39,481 nt of DNA from Marinilabiliaceae bacterium JC040 (lineage in GTDB: Bacteria > Bacteroidota > Bacteroidia > Bacteroidales > Marinifilaceae): contig SNAP01000013.1 of NCBI GenBank assembly GCA_022496785.1, positions 1 through 39,481 on the forward strand, read 5' to 3'. Made by a program: the position numbers and the translations under genes. How positions within the stretch are numbered: position 1 is the first letter of the stretch; each line of letters opens with the position of its first letter. Below the pieces are notes generated by a model. That model did not search any database and was not told where the DNA came from. It saw only the letters and a program-made list of their open reading frames with translations. Below, piece after piece: positions 16,901 to 25,085 of the stretch.

Positions 16901-17194
16901 GTCGATAGGCATTTTGTAAATATCGAAATTACCAAATCTATCAGAAGCAAAAGCAATAGTTTTGCTGTCAGGAGACCATACTGGAGAAAAATCGTAAGCA
17001 GCATTAGTAGTTAATGCAACAGCATCTCCACCGTTAGAGCTTACTTTATATAAATCTCCTTGATATTCAAACACAATAGTTTTTCCATCTGGAGAAATAG
17101 CTGAATACCTCAACCAAAGAGGGGCATTATCAGCAAATAAATTTCCCGATAAAGCAATTATCGAGAAAATGATTAAAGTGATTTTTTTTAACAT
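13937..17194 (-). CDS. Tricorn-like periplasmic S41 protease
   Basis: A 1085-residue exported peptidase. After a signal peptide (LIIFSIIALSGNLFA) come two rounds of TolB-like beta-propeller repeats (SPDGK-type motifs to about residue 660), a PDZ-like region near 790-840, and an S41 core. The tricorn catalytic set is visible: Ser772-His773 in NASHTG, the nucleophile Ser990 in NYSDACGFPY, and Glu1052 in QIEPE; DTRFNGGG matches the oxyanion region. Tricorn enzymes degrade peptides. Periplasmic placement suggests peptide scavenging. An unusual run of about 40 mostly Lys residues (about 559-601) splits the propeller part. The start at 17194 is chosen for the signal peptide; a -7 box at 17223-17230 lies over the longer start. 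Confidence 0.9.
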   Translation of the reverse strand: MLKKITLIIFSIIALSGNLFADNAPLWLRYSAISPDGKTIVFEYQGDLYKVSSNGGDAVALTTNAAYDFSPVWSPDSKTIAFASDRFGNFDIYKMPIDGGKPTRLTFNSAREIPSSFTPDGKNILFYANIMDTPKNAMIPKSGGELYSVPVKGGRDSQILTIPAEHAVYTKGMKNLVFQDKKGVENTWRKHHTSSVTRDIWVYNTKTKKYKMISSYKGEDLNPVLSGDNKDVYYLSEKSGSLNVWKTNISNPKNTKQITSYKKDPVRFVTASKDNTLCFALRGELYTKKAGKKAKKVKIKLTKDASENPISFNTLRSGAHGISLSPNGKEIAFIIRGEVFVTSTKYGTTKRITNTPEQERSVSFSPDGKKLLYASERNGSWNLYETKLARKGEKYFFNSTLLKEEPLLEIPEETFQASYSPDGKEVAYLQERTTLKVINLKSKKTRTVMEGKWTYSYTDGDQYYKWSPDSKWFIVNYYPHTLFMTDIALVSAKGDKKMKNLTNSGYNCSGGKWVLKGNAMIYSSDKQGYRSHGSWGAQSDVYISFFNKKAYDNFIMSKEEREMQKELESDLKKEKAKKAKKDKKKKKKNKKKDKKKKADKSIKFDLKNLNDRTIRLTINSGFIGDALLTPNGRKLFYLCAFESGYDLWVHDFDKNSTRKLLKLSARSGMTFDKGSKNIILINGGSIVKINTMSMKIKYISYKADFNLDRAGEREYMFEHVWRQVVKKFYDPTIHGIDWKYYKKEYAKYLPHINNNYDFSEMLSELLGELNASHTGSGYRAYKRNGDATAKLGAFFNRNYKGNGLEIAEIIEKGPLTKASSKIKVGTIIKKIDGVKIDKNKSYYPLLNHKAYKKVLLSLYNPKTKKSWEEIVEPISAYKQSRLLYYRWIKNREAECKRLSNGKVGYVHVEGMDSKSFREVYSNMLGKYATCDAIIVDTRFNGGGWLHDDLITLLSGKRYTDFCPRGQFMGSEPMNKWKKPSAVLINEGNYSDACGFPYAYQTLKVGKLVGMPVPGTMTAVWWETLIDPSIYFGIPQVGMKDLKGRYVENNQIEPEIKVRNDYNKVINGRDQQLEAAVKELLKETKN

Positions 17195-17222
17195 TTGTTT
17201 TAAATTTTTTCGTGTGATGTAC

Positions 17223-17230
17223 CAAAAATA
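17223..17230 (-). promoter_or_regulatory. Candidate -7 box of the tricorn-like gene
   Basis: TATTTTTG on the minus strand fits TAnnTTTG. It lies about 30 nt before the ATG at 17194 and would place the transcript start downstream of the longer in-frame ATG at 17233. Confidence 0.5.
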
Positions 17231-17313
17231 CATATTTATGTTGTAGGCTTGTATTAATTTGTTGTTAATATTTTTAAAGAGATATTTAGCTAAGTGTTTA
17301 AAAATGTAATATG

Positions 17314-18825
17314 TTAGAATAAATCAGTCTCCAATTTTGCTGGTATTATCTCACTTTCTTGGTTTGTTCTACTAATGGCAGATACTGCATAATTATATAT
17401 TTCATCTCTTACTAGTGTACAAAATTTCTTTTTACAAACTTTGTAAAGAGTTTTTGTAGAAGGATCTTCATTTTTAAGATATCTATATATAGCGTAATAA
17501 TAATTGTTTCTATCTTTTGAATTCCAAAGTATAAGATTGTCCTTACCCATATGGATGATTCTAATGTTTTGTGGGTTAGAAGGATATATAGCTTTAATAT
17601 TTTTGTTAGTAGGGATTATTGCAGGATACTTATGGTAAGTATTTAAAAGAGCTTCTTGAATATGTGTATTATTTTTAAGAAAAGGTTTAGCTCTAAAAAA
17701 AGAGTGTCCTTTAAAATTATTTAAGAAATGATTATAATTCAATTGTTTAATAAACTCTTTATTATTTCTCCAAACTCGATATCTCGATCTTCTATTTAAT
17801 TTATAAGAGGCCATACCCGCATATACATTAGCGTTATGGATATTGGAATTCCACCAATTGGCAAGGAACTTATATGGAAGAGTTTTGTTATTAATGCTTC
17901 CATAGAGTTGAGGAACTAAATAATCAACCCATTTCATTTTATCCCAAAGAATATAATCGGCATATAGCTCATCATAGCTAGAACAAGCTCTAAGATTTAA
18001 TCCCTTAAGTTTATCATATTTACTTGTTCTCCAAACAGGATATGGTGAAATACCAAATTTCACGTATGGTTTAATTTCTTTAATTTCTTTAGAAAGATTA
18101 TATATGAAATCATTTATATTTTCTCTTCTCCAATCATGAATATTACTTAAGTTACTATTGTTTTCTATCAGATATTTAATGTATTCTTTCTTGTCGTAAT
18201 TATCATTCGAATTTGTTTTAAAAGGGTAGAAATAATCATCGAAATGCACAGCGTCAATATCATACTTCTTAACCACTTCACAAATTACTTTGCAGATATA
18301 ACTTCTAGAAAAATGTACTCCAGGGTTCAGATATTTATGTTTCTTATCTCTAAAAGTAATTTTTCTATATTTATTAGAGATATGATTTTTATTTGCTGGG
18401 TGTAATCTATAATTAAAAACAATTCTAAAGGGATTAAACCAAGCATGCAATTCCATACATCTTTTATGACATTCTTCAATAAAAAACTCTAAAGGATCGA
18501 AATTGTTTTTGGGAGCCTTACCTTGTTTTCCTGTTATCCACTCAGACCACATAACAATATCCGATTTATAAATAGCATCTCCAGATGGTCTCACCTGAAG
18601 AATAACAGTGTTTATGTTATTTTTTTGGAATGTATTTAGCATATCAATACATTCTTTTTTTATTTTTTCATTAGAAAGATGTGAAGAAGAGGGCCAATCT
18701 AAATTCAATAAAGTAGTAACCCAAATAGCTCTAAACTCTCTTTTACGGGGAATTTCCGATTTACAAGTTGTAGAAAAAGATATAAGAATTGCTAGTACAA
18801 TAAGTAGTCCTTTGTAGTTTATCAT
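17314..18825 (-). CDS. GHL10-type glycosidase-like lipoprotein
   Basis: The protein begins with a hydrophobic signal and a possible lipobox ending in STTC (Cys21), then enters the glycosyl-hydrolase-like 10 domain (DUF187 family) with REFRAIWVTTLLNLDWPSS, VILQVRPSGDA, HAWFNPFR, and VHFDDYFYP, whose acidic pair is the likely catalytic site. The domain ends around residue 370 (YAGMASYKLNR) and is followed by a short fibronectin-like region. Relatives in Bacteroidota are usually annotated as family 10 glycosidases, and peptidoglycan or glycan hydrolysis has been suggested; the substrate here is unknown. A TATTTTTG box on the minus strand at 18830-18837 is so close to the ATG that the mRNA might be almost leaderless. 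It is followed downstream by the tricorn-like gene after 119 nt. Confidence 0.85.
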   Translation of the reverse strand: MINYKGLLIVLAILISFSTTCKSEIPRKREFRAIWVTTLLNLDWPSSSHLSNEKIKKECIDMLNTFQKNNINTVILQVRPSGDAIYKSDIVMWSEWITGKQGKAPKNNFDPLEFFIEECHKRCMELHAWFNPFRIVFNYRLHPANKNHISNKYRKITFRDKKHKYLNPGVHFSRSYICKVICEVVKKYDIDAVHFDDYFYPFKTNSNDNYDKKEYIKYLIENNSNLSNIHDWRRENINDFIYNLSKEIKEIKPYVKFGISPYPVWRTSKYDKLKGLNLRACSSYDELYADYILWDKMKWVDYLVPQLYGSINNKTLPYKFLANWWNSNIHNANVYAGMASYKLNRRSRYRVWRNNKEFIKQLNYNHFLNNFKGHSFFRAKPFLKNNTHIQEALLNTYHKYPAIIPTNKNIKAIYPSNPQNIRIIHMGKDNLILWNSKDRNNYYYAIYRYLKNEDPSTKTLYKVCKKKFCTLVRDEIYNYAVSAISRTNQESEIIPAKLETDLF

Positions 18826-18848
18826 ATAGCAAAAATAGTATAAATGGC

Positions 18849-18877
18849 TTGTTTTCGGTTGTTTTTTTCTAAATTTG
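18849..18877 (+). promoter_or_regulatory. Promoter of leuS
   Basis: TTG at 18849-18851 is followed after 18 nt by TAAATTTG at 18870-18877, a good Bacteroidota -33/-7 pair. It predicts a leader of about 43 nt before the leuS ATG. Confidence 0.6.
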
Positions 18878-18926
18878 TCCCTAATCTTTTAATAAATAGT
18901 GAATTATTATTTAAATATCTGAATCA

Positions 18927-21695
18927 ATGGATTATAATTTTAAAGAAATAGAAACAAAATGGCAAAAGTCATGGTTTAATGATGAAATTTATAAAGTAAA
19001 AGTAGATAAATCAAAGCCAAAATTTTATGTATTGGATATGTTTCCTTATCCATCGGGGGCAGGTTTACACGTAGGTCATCCTCTTGGATATATCGCATCT
19101 GATATTTATTCTAGATATATGACATTGAAAGGCTATAATGTATTACATCCAATGGGATATGATGCTTATGGATTGCCAGCAGAACAATACGCTATACAAA
19201 CAGGTCAACATCCAGCAGTAACAACAGAGAAAAACATAAAGAGATATAGAGAGCAGTTAGATAAGATAGGTTTTTCTTTTGATTGGAGTAGAGAGGTAAG
19301 AACTTGCGATCCATCATATTATAAATGGACTCAATGGGTGTTTATTCAAATGTTTAATCACTATTTCAATAATGCTAGTCAGAAAGCAGAATCAATAGAT
19401 AGTTTAGTAAAGATATTCGAGGCAGAAGGAAATGCAAAAGTAAATGCAGCTTGTTCAGAAACTCCAACATTCACAGCAGAAGAGTGGAATTCTAAAACAT
19501 TAATAGAAAAGCAAGAAATCTTATTAAACTATCGTTTAGCATATCTTGCAGACTCAATGGTTAACTGGTGTCCTGTTTTAGGAACAGTATTGGCAAACGA
19601 TGAGGTGAAAGATGGATTATCAACTCGTGGTGGTCACCCTGTTGTTCAAAAGAAAATGAGACAATGGTCATTAAGAGTTTCTGCTTATTCTCAAAGACTT
19701 TTAGATGGACTAGATACTTTAGAGTGGACAGAATCTTTAAAAGAAATTCAAAGAAACTGGATAGGTCGTTCTCAAGGTGCAGAAGTAGAATTTAAAGTAA
19801 AAGATTCTTCAGAAGATATTACAGTATTTACTACTAGACCTGATACTATCTATGGAGTTAGTTTTATGGTTCTTGCTCCAGAGAGTGATTATGTGAAAGA
19901 ATTAGTTGTAGATTCTCAGAGAGAAGAAGTAAAAGAATATCTTGAATATGTATCTAAAAGAACAGAAAGAGAAAGACAACAAGATGTAAAAGTTGTAACA
20001 GGAGTATTCACTGGTTCTTATGCTATTAATCCATTTACAAATGAAGAAATTCCAATCTGGATTTCAGAATATGTATTATCAGGATACGGAACAGGAGCTA
20101 TCATGGCAGTTCCAGCTCACGATAGTAGAGATTATGCTTTTGCTAAGAAATTTAATTTACCAATAGTTCCAGTTATCGATAACGGTAAAGACAACAATCT
20201 AGAAGAATCATCTTATGATGCCAAAGAAGGTAAAATGATTAATTCTTCAGAGATAAATGGTTTAGAAGTTAAAGAAGCTATAAACAAGATTATTGGAGTA
20301 ATAGAAGAAAAACAAATAGGTAGAGGTAAAGTAAATTATAGATTGAGAGATGCAATATTCTCAAGACAAAGATATTGGGGAGAGCCTTTCCCAGTTTACT
20401 ATAAAGACGAGATGCCTTATATGCTAGATGAGGATAAATTACCTTTATTATTACCAGAAGTTGATAAATATCTTCCAACAGAAACAGGAGAGCCACCACT
20501 AGGGCGAGCTAAAAATTGGGAAACAGAAGATGGATATTCTTTAGAACTTAATACAATGCCTGGTTTTGCAGGATCTTCGGCTTACTATTTAAGATATATG
20601 GATCCAAATAACGATTCACGACTAGTAGGAGAAGAAGAAAATAAATATTGGGAAGATGTCGATTTATATTTAGGTGGTGCAGAGCATGCTACAGGACACC
20701 TTATCTATTCAAGAGTATGGAATAAATTCCTATTCGATATAGGTGCTGTTTGTAAAGATGAGCCATTTAGAAAGTTAATAAATCAAGGAATGATTCAAGG
20801 ACGTTCTAATTTTGTATATAGAGTACAAGGAACTAATAAGTACGTATCTTTAAATCTAAAAGATGAATATAAAACACAAGAAATACATGTAGATGTAAAT
20901 ATTGTGAAAAATGACATTCTAGATACAGAAGCTTTCAAAAATTGGATGCCTGAATATGCTGATGCAGAATTCATTCTTGAAGATGGAAAATATCATTGTG
21001 GATGGGCAGTTGAGAAAATGTCTAAATCGATGTTCAATGTTGTAAATCCTGATTTAATAGTAGAAGAATACGGAGCAGATACATTAAGATTATACGAAAT
21101 GTTCTTAGGTCCGTTAGAAGCTCATAAACCTTGGGATACAAATGGAATTGATGGTGTTCATAAATTCTTAAAGAAATTATGGAGATTATTTGAAAATGGA
21201 AATGAAATTTCTGTATCAGATGATGAGCCAACAAAAGAGGAAATGAAAGTTCTTCACAGAACAATACAAAAAGTTAGTACAGATATAGAGAAATTCTCTT
21301 TCAATACTTCAGTTTCTGCATTTATGATTTGTGTAAACGAATTGAATTCATTGAAATGCAATAAACGTAAAGTTTTAGAGCCTCTATTGGTACTTGTAGC
21401 ACCATTTGCTCCTCATATTGCAGAAGAATTGTGGAATACTATTGGAAATAGTGGATCTGTAGTAAAAGCAGAATGGCCAATCTTCGAAGAAAAATATATG
21501 GTAGAAGATTCATTCACATATCCAGTATCATTTAATGGAAAAATGAGATTCAAGCACGATTTCCCTGCTGATTATTCTAGAGAACAAATAGCAGAAGAAG
21601 TTGTTAAATTAGAAGATGCTCAAAAATGGATACTAGATAAAACTCCAAAGAAAATTATTGTAGTCCCTAAAAAGATTATCAATATTGTGATATAA
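18927..21695 (+). CDS. leuS: Leucyl-tRNA synthetase
   Basis: This class I synthetase charges tRNA-Leu. The ATP-binding HIGH-type motif is HVGH (residues 48-51) within [18 protein letters not shown]. The KMSKS motif is at 697-701. Between them lies the CP1 editing domain, with [11 protein letters not shown] and the [17 protein letters not shown] region, so post-transfer editing should be intact. An extra segment around residues 150-195 (the part with [13 protein letters not shown]) is longer than in E. coli and probably a lineage feature. The C-terminus carries the anticodon-binding helical domain ([15 protein letters not shown]). At 922 residues it is full length. It is transcribed alone from its own promoter and ends in a strong terminator. 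Confidence 0.98.
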   Translation: MDYNFKEIETKWQKSWFNDEIYKVKVDKSKPKFYVLDMFPYPSGAGLHVGHPLGYIASDIYSRYMTLKGYNVLHPMGYDAYGLPAEQYAIQTGQHPAVTTEKNIKRYREQLDKIGFSFDWSREVRTCDPSYYKWTQWVFIQMFNHYFNNASQKAESIDSLVKIFEAEGNAKVNAACSETPTFTAEEWNSKTLIEKQEILLNYRLAYLADSMVNWCPVLGTVLANDEVKDGLSTRGGHPVVQKKMRQWSLRVSAYSQRLLDGLDTLEWTESLKEIQRNWIGRSQGAEVEFKVKDSSEDITVFTTRPDTIYGVSFMVLAPESDYVKELVVDSQREEVKEYLEYVSKRTERERQQDVKVVTGVFTGSYAINPFTNEEIPIWISEYVLSGYGTGAIMAVPAHDSRDYAFAKKFNLPIVPVIDNGKDNNLEESSYDAKEGKMINSSEINGLEVKEAINKIIGVIEEKQIGRGKVNYRLRDAIFSRQRYWGEPFPVYYKDEMPYMLDEDKLPLLLPEVDKYLPTETGEPPLGRAKNWETEDGYSLELNTMPGFAGSSAYYLRYMDPNNDSRLVGEEENKYWEDVDLYLGGAEHATGHLIYSRVWNKFLFDIGAVCKDEPFRKLINQGMIQGRSNFVYRVQGTNKYVSLNLKDEYKTQEIHVDVNIVKNDILDTEAFKNWMPEYADAEFILEDGKYHCGWAVEKMSKSMFNVVNPDLIVEEYGADTLRLYEMFLGPLEAHKPWDTNGIDGVHKFLKKLWRLFENGNEISVSDDEPTKEEMKVLHRTIQKVSTDIEKFSFNTSVSAFMICVNELNSLKCNKRKVLEPLLVLVAPFAPHIAEELWNTIGNSGSVVKAEWPIFEEKYMVEDSFTYPVSFNGKMRFKHDFPADYSREQIAEEVVKLEDAQKWILDKTPKKIIVVPKKIINIVI

Positions 21696-21719
21696 AACAT
21701 CATTTCTAAAAGATAATTC

Positions 21720-21760
21720 AAAAGGTCGCTTTTAATAAAAATAAAAGTGACCTTTTTTTA
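21720..21760 (+). terminator. Intrinsic terminator of leuS
   Basis: A 15-bp stem (21720-21734 with 21742-21756) containing one G-U wobble is followed by a T-run to 21759. It lies 25 nt after the leuS stop. Confidence 0.9.
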
Positions 21761-21864
21761 TGAAAAAAATCTTGATATCGTATTTATAATTTCAACTTAT
21801 TCTTCAACTTTATTATCTTTGGTTAGCACCAGATAGATATATTTATGAAAAATATGATTTATTC

Positions 21865-21896
21865 TTGATATTTTTTTTGAATGCTAGTTATTTTTG
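21865..21896 (+). promoter_or_regulatory. Candidate promoter of the YitT-family gene
   Basis: TTG at 21865-21867 is followed after 21 nt by TATTTTTG at 21889-21896. A second -7-like box, TATCTTTG at 21814-21821, could serve as an alternative distal promoter. Confidence 0.45.
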
Positions 21897-21955
21897 AATA
21901 AAAATATTCATCTTTGCGCCCTAATTTAGATTTATAATCTTAATAATTAACTGTT

Positions 21956-22849
21956 ATGAATAGAATTTTATCAGAAGCAAGAGCTTATGGAATTATGAGC
22001 TTTGGAATTTTGCTTTACACATTTGCTGTAATGGCATTTTTTGTACCTCATGAAGTTGTAACTGGTGGTGTTACAGGTATTAGTACATTGATATATTTTC
22101 TGACCGGTAAATTTATTCCTGTTGGAGTATCATACTTTGTTATTAATAGTGTTTTAATTTTAATTTCGCTCAAAGTTCTAGGACGTAGTTTCGGAATCAA
22201 AACTGTTTTTGCAATGGTTTTAGGCTCTAGTTTACTATGGTGTTTCCAAATTTGGTTACCAGATATGTTCCATTTTTGCTTTAATGTAAGAACTATTCTA
22301 CCTGATGAACCATTCTTAGCAGTAGTACTTGGTGGTATGCTTTGTGGTGTTGGAATTGGTATGGCATTATCTCAAGGAGGAAGTACAGGAGGTACAGATA
22401 TCATTGCAATGATGATAAGTAAATATAGAAATATCGGTCCAGGAAAGATAATTCTATATATGGATGTATTTATTATTGCATCAGGTTTCTTAGTAGAAAA
22501 TCCTCAAATAGAAAAGATAATTTTAGGATATGTAACAATGGGAGTTTGTGCTTATTCTATTGATATGTTTATAGAAGGAAGAAAACAATCTTGTCAATTA
22601 ATGATATTTTCAAATGAATATGAAAAAGTAGCAGAAGCTCTATCAAAAGAAATAAATAGAGGAGTTACCTTAATAGATGCTCAAGGATACTACACAAAAG
22701 AATATTCAAAAATGATAATGATAATCGCTAGAAAACATGAAACTCAAAGAATCTTTAAGATTGTAAAAGATATAGATAGGAAATCATTTATCTCTATGGG
22801 TACTGTAATGGGTGTATTTGGTGAAGGATTTGAAGATATAAGAGCTTGA
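21956..22849 (+). CDS. YitT-family membrane protein (DUF161 + DUF2179)
   Basis: A 297-residue inner-membrane protein. The first 190 residues hold five or six hydrophobic segments with the family landmarks FVPHEVVTGGVTGIS and LSQGGSTGGTDIIAMM. The last 90 residues are the soluble DUF2179 domain (around QLMIFSNEYEKVAEAL to VMGVFGEGFEDIRA), a PII-like/ACT-type fold found on the cytosolic side. The family is widespread, but its transport or sensing role is unclear. The C-terminal end of the gene overlaps the promoter of rplY: the TTG element lies in the last two codons. It probably forms its own transcript. Confidence 0.9.
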   Translation: MNRILSEARAYGIMSFGILLYTFAVMAFFVPHEVVTGGVTGISTLIYFLTGKFIPVGVSYFVINSVLILISLKVLGRSFGIKTVFAMVLGSSLLWCFQIWLPDMFHFCFNVRTILPDEPFLAVVLGGMLCGVGIGMALSQGGSTGGTDIIAMMISKYRNIGPGKIILYMDVFIIASGFLVENPQIEKIILGYVTMGVCAYSIDMFIEGRKQSCQLMIFSNEYEKVAEALSKEINRGVTLIDAQGYYTKEYSKMIMIIARKHETQRIFKIVKDIDRKSFISMGTVMGVFGEGFEDIRA

Positions 22850-22874
22850 TAATTAGAAAAAAATTATATATTTG
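22846..22874 (+). promoter_or_regulatory. Promoter of the rplY operon
   Basis: TTG at 22846-22848 is followed after 18 nt by TATATTTG at 22867-22874, the best -33/-7 pair in the window. It puts the transcript start near 22880, giving rplY a leader of about 105 nt. Confidence 0.65.
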
Positions 22875-22878
22875 CACA

Positions 22879-22983
22879 CTCAAAGGGTAGATTTTATTAA
22901 ATAGTGTGATGGGGATATATATTAGATTTCAACTACCCAAATCTTTAAGATATATATCTGAGTAGCACGAAACAAAGCGAATT
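22879..22983 (+). promoter_or_regulatory. Structured 5' leader of rplY, possible pseudoknot
   Basis: The leader can form a hairpin with an outer 9-bp stem (22914-22922 with 22950-22958), a 1 x 5 internal loop, and an inner 6-bp stem AGATTT (22924-22929) with AAATCT (22939-22944). The 9-nt loop contains CTACCC (22933-22938), which is exactly complementary to GGGTAG at 22885-22890, near the predicted transcript start. This gives an H-type pseudoknot. No Shine-Dalgarno is visible between the structure and the ATG. A role in autoregulation by L25 is plausible, as is common for ribosomal protein leaders, but it is inferred only. Confidence 0.4.
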
Positions 22984-23556
22984 ATGCAAGTTTTTGAATT
23001 AAAAGCAGAATTAAGAACAGAGTTTGGTAAAAAAGCAAACAAAGCAATCAGAAGAGAAGAAAAAGTACCATGTGAATTATATGGTGGAAGTGAAAATATG
23101 CATTTTATTTTAGGTGAAAAAGATCTTAATAAAGCTATTAACACTCCAAACACTTATATCTTCAATATTGATATTGCTGGTAAACCTGTAAAAGCTGTTA
23201 TTAGAGAGATTCAATTCCACCCAGTATCAGATAGAGTATTACACGCTGACTTTTTCTTAGTAGAAGATGATAAAGCTGTAGCTGTTGAGGTACCTGTAAG
23301 ATTAGATGGTTTTGCTAAAGGTGTTCAAGCTGGTGGTAAATTATCTGTTGTACTTAGAAAATTAAAAGTTAAAGGTCTTCCTGCACAACTTCCAGATGTA
23401 TTACCAATCGACGTAACTGAAGTTGATTTAGGACAATCTGTAAAAGTTGCTTCTTTAAATTTTGATGGTATTGAAATTTTAAATGCAAAAAGTGCTGTAG
23501 TTGCTCAAGTTAAATTGACAAGAGCTGCAAGAGCTGCAATGTTAGCATCTAACTAA
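22984..23556 (+). CDS. rplY: Ribosomal protein L25 (Ctc/TL5 long form)
   Basis: This large-subunit protein binds 5S rRNA. The N-terminal 95 residues form the L25 domain (LRTEFGKKANKAIRREEKVP, CELYGG, and FHPVSDRVLHADFF), followed by the C-terminal beta domain of Ctc/TL5 proteins (VPVRLDGFAKGVQAGG, LPAQLPDVLPIDVTEVDLG). The 190-residue length fits the long form of Bacteroidota. The tail is Ala-rich (RAARAAMLASN). It is the first gene of a plus-strand operon with pth, hslR and two further genes; pth follows after 15 nt with no terminator between. Expression is probably high and controlled by the structured leader. Confidence 0.97.
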   Translation: MQVFELKAELRTEFGKKANKAIRREEKVPCELYGGSENMHFILGEKDLNKAINTPNTYIFNIDIAGKPVKAVIREIQFHPVSDRVLHADFFLVEDDKAVAVEVPVRLDGFAKGVQAGGKLSVVLRKLKVKGLPAQLPDVLPIDVTEVDLGQSVKVASLNFDGIEILNAKSAVVAQVKLTRAARAAMLASN

Positions 23557-23571
23557 TAAAAAAGATGACTT

Positions 23572-24141
23572 ATGAAATACCTAGTTGTAGGATTGGGAAA
23601 TATCGGAGACGAATATAAAAATACAAGACACAATATAGGTTTTAGAATATTGGACGCTCTATCTAGGGCGTCCAATATTGTTTTTAAGACAGAGAGATAC
23701 GGAGATGTTTCTCATTTTAAATTCAAAGGGCGAAATATAGTTCTTCTAAAACCAAGTACTTACATGAATTTAAGTGGTAAGGCAGTTAACTATTGGCTAC
23801 AGAAAGAGAAAATCCCTGTAGATAAATTATTAATTTTAGTTGACGACTTATCTCTACCATTTGGAACTCTTAGAATGAAAGGTAAAGGGAGTGACGGTGG
23901 TCATAACGGATTAAAGAATATTAATTCAATATTAGGGCATAATAAATATGCAAGAATCCGTTTTGGTATAGGTAATGAATTCAATAGAGGTCAACAAGTT
24001 GATTATGTTCTAGGAAAATGGACTGATGAGGAGAATCAAGATATTGATAGTTTAATATCTAAGTGTATAGAAGGTATAGAAATGTTCAGTACAATAGGTC
24101 TAGAACGCACAATGAATTCTTTTAACACAAAAGCAAAATAA
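23572..24141 (+). CDS. pth: Peptidyl-tRNA hydrolase
   Basis: This enzyme cleaves the ester bond of peptidyl-tRNA released from stalled ribosomes, recycling tRNA. Active-site residues are all there: Asn10 in VGLGNIG, His20 in TRHNIGF, Asn66 in PSTYMNLSG, Asp91 in the DDLSLPFG segment, and the GSDGGHNGLKNI loop. The 189 residues are normal. The pairing with rplY upstream and hslR 1 nt downstream is a ribosome-maintenance grouping. Codons 25-36 encode a 15-bp hairpin followed by five T (see separate entry), and the 3' arm uses three consecutive uncommon codons (AGG GCG TCC). Confidence 0.97.
   Translation: MKYLVVGLGNIGDEYKNTRHNIGFRILDALSRASNIVFKTERYGDVSHFKFKGRNIVLLKPSTYMNLSGKAVNYWLQKEKIPVDKLLILVDDLSLPFGTLRMKGKGSDGGHNGLKNINSILGHNKYARIRFGIGNEFNRGQQVDYVLGKWTDEENQDIDSLISKCIEGIEMFSTIGLERTMNSFNTKAK
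23646..23685 (+). promoter_or_regulatory. Terminator-like hairpin inside pth
   Basis: The arms 23646-23660 and 23665-23679 form a 15-bp stem with one G-U wobble and a 4-nt loop, then G and TTTTT (23681-23685). It begins 90 nt after the rplY stop. The shape is that of an intrinsic terminator or attenuator that would trim the transcript after rplY, with read-through needed for pth, hslR and the genes beyond. It could also be an RNase processing site. Confidence 0.5.
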
Positions 24142-24142
24142 A

Positions 24143-24526
24143 ATGTCTCAAGATTCAAAAATACGTATAGATAAATGGCTTTGGGCTGTAAGATTATTTA
24201 AAACCAGAAGTATTGCTGCAGAAGAATGTAGAAGTAATAAGGTAATGATAAATAATGTATATGTAAAGCCATCTAGAGAAGTTTCAGTAGGAGATGAAAT
24301 ACAAATTAAACGTCCTCCTATAGTAAGAACATATCTAGTAAAGGCAATAGCATCTAAAAGAATGGGAGCAAAATTGACTGTAGATTTTGTAGAAGATATT
24401 ACTCCTCAGGAACAATTAGATTTATTAACAATTACTAAATCGTATGGTTTTGAAATAAGGGATAAAGGCGCAGGGCGTCCTACTAAGAGAAATAGAAGAG
24501 AAATAGAAAAATTAAAAGAGATATAA
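24143..24526 (+). CDS. hslR: S4-domain RNA-binding protein (Hsp15/HslR family)
   Basis: A 127-residue protein. The S4 fold occupies the first 65 residues: RIDKWLWAVRLFKTRSIAAEEC, NKVMINNVYVKPSREVSVGDEI. This is followed by a basic tail (GAGRPTKRNRREIEKLKEI). Hsp15 in E. coli binds free 50S subunits carrying nascent chains, a job that fits the neighbouring peptidyl-tRNA hydrolase. It starts 1 nt after the pth stop and its own stop overlaps the next ATG (TAATG), so translation is coupled on both sides. Confidence 0.9.
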   Translation: MSQDSKIRIDKWLWAVRLFKTRSIAAEECRSNKVMINNVYVKPSREVSVGDEIQIKRPPIVRTYLVKAIASKRMGAKLTVDFVEDITPQEQLDLLTITKSYGFEIRDKGAGRPTKRNRREIEKLKEI

Positions 24527-25074
24527 TGTTTATTGCTAAAGAAAAGAAAAAAACGAATATTGCTGAATATATTCTATATATGTGGCAAGTAGAAGATCTT
24601 ATAAGAGCATTTGCTTTTGACAGTAAATCTTTATGTGATAAATTATTTATAAATCAAGATTTAAAAGAAGAAGCAAAAAAGGACTTATACTATTGGTATG
24701 AGAATCTTGCTGAAATGATGAAAATTGAGCAAGTAAAAGATAAAGGACATGTTCAAGTGGTTCAAAATATAGTAAACGAACTTACTGAAATTCATTTCAA
24801 TTTGCTGTACGAGAAAAAAGATCCAAAATATGGTCAACTTGTTTTTGAATCTGCTAATAATCTTGTTGAATTTAGAAAGAAATCAAATATATCTAACGAT
24901 ATTTCCGATGTAGAATTAGCCTTGAATGCTTTATATGGAGTTTTAATATTAAAATTGAAACATCAAGAAATAAGTAAACAAACTATAAAGGCTGTAGATG
25001 GATTTAGTAAAATATTATCATATCTAAGTTTGAAATATAAAGAATTAGAAAACCAAGATCTTCAAGATCTATAA
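24526..25074 (+). CDS. DUF4924-family protein (182 aa)
   Basis: The opening FIAKEKKKTNIAEYILYMWQVEDLIRAF is the signature of the DUF4924 family, which is nearly limited to Bacteroidota and has no known function. The protein is all-helical by eye, rich in Lys, Glu and Leu, with no signal peptide or membrane segment, and so is likely cytosolic. The ATG overlaps the hslR stop by one base. Its fixed place behind pth and hslR hints at a role linked to translation or ribosome quality control; this is guilt by association only. Confidence 0.8.
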   Translation: MFIAKEKKKTNIAEYILYMWQVEDLIRAFAFDSKSLCDKLFINQDLKEEAKKDLYYWYENLAEMMKIEQVKDKGHVQVVQNIVNELTEIHFNLLYEKKDPKYGQLVFESANNLVEFRKKSNISNDISDVELALNALYGVLILKLKHQEISKQTIKAVDGFSKILSYLSLKYKELENQDLQDL

Positions 25075-25085
25075 TACAATACAAA

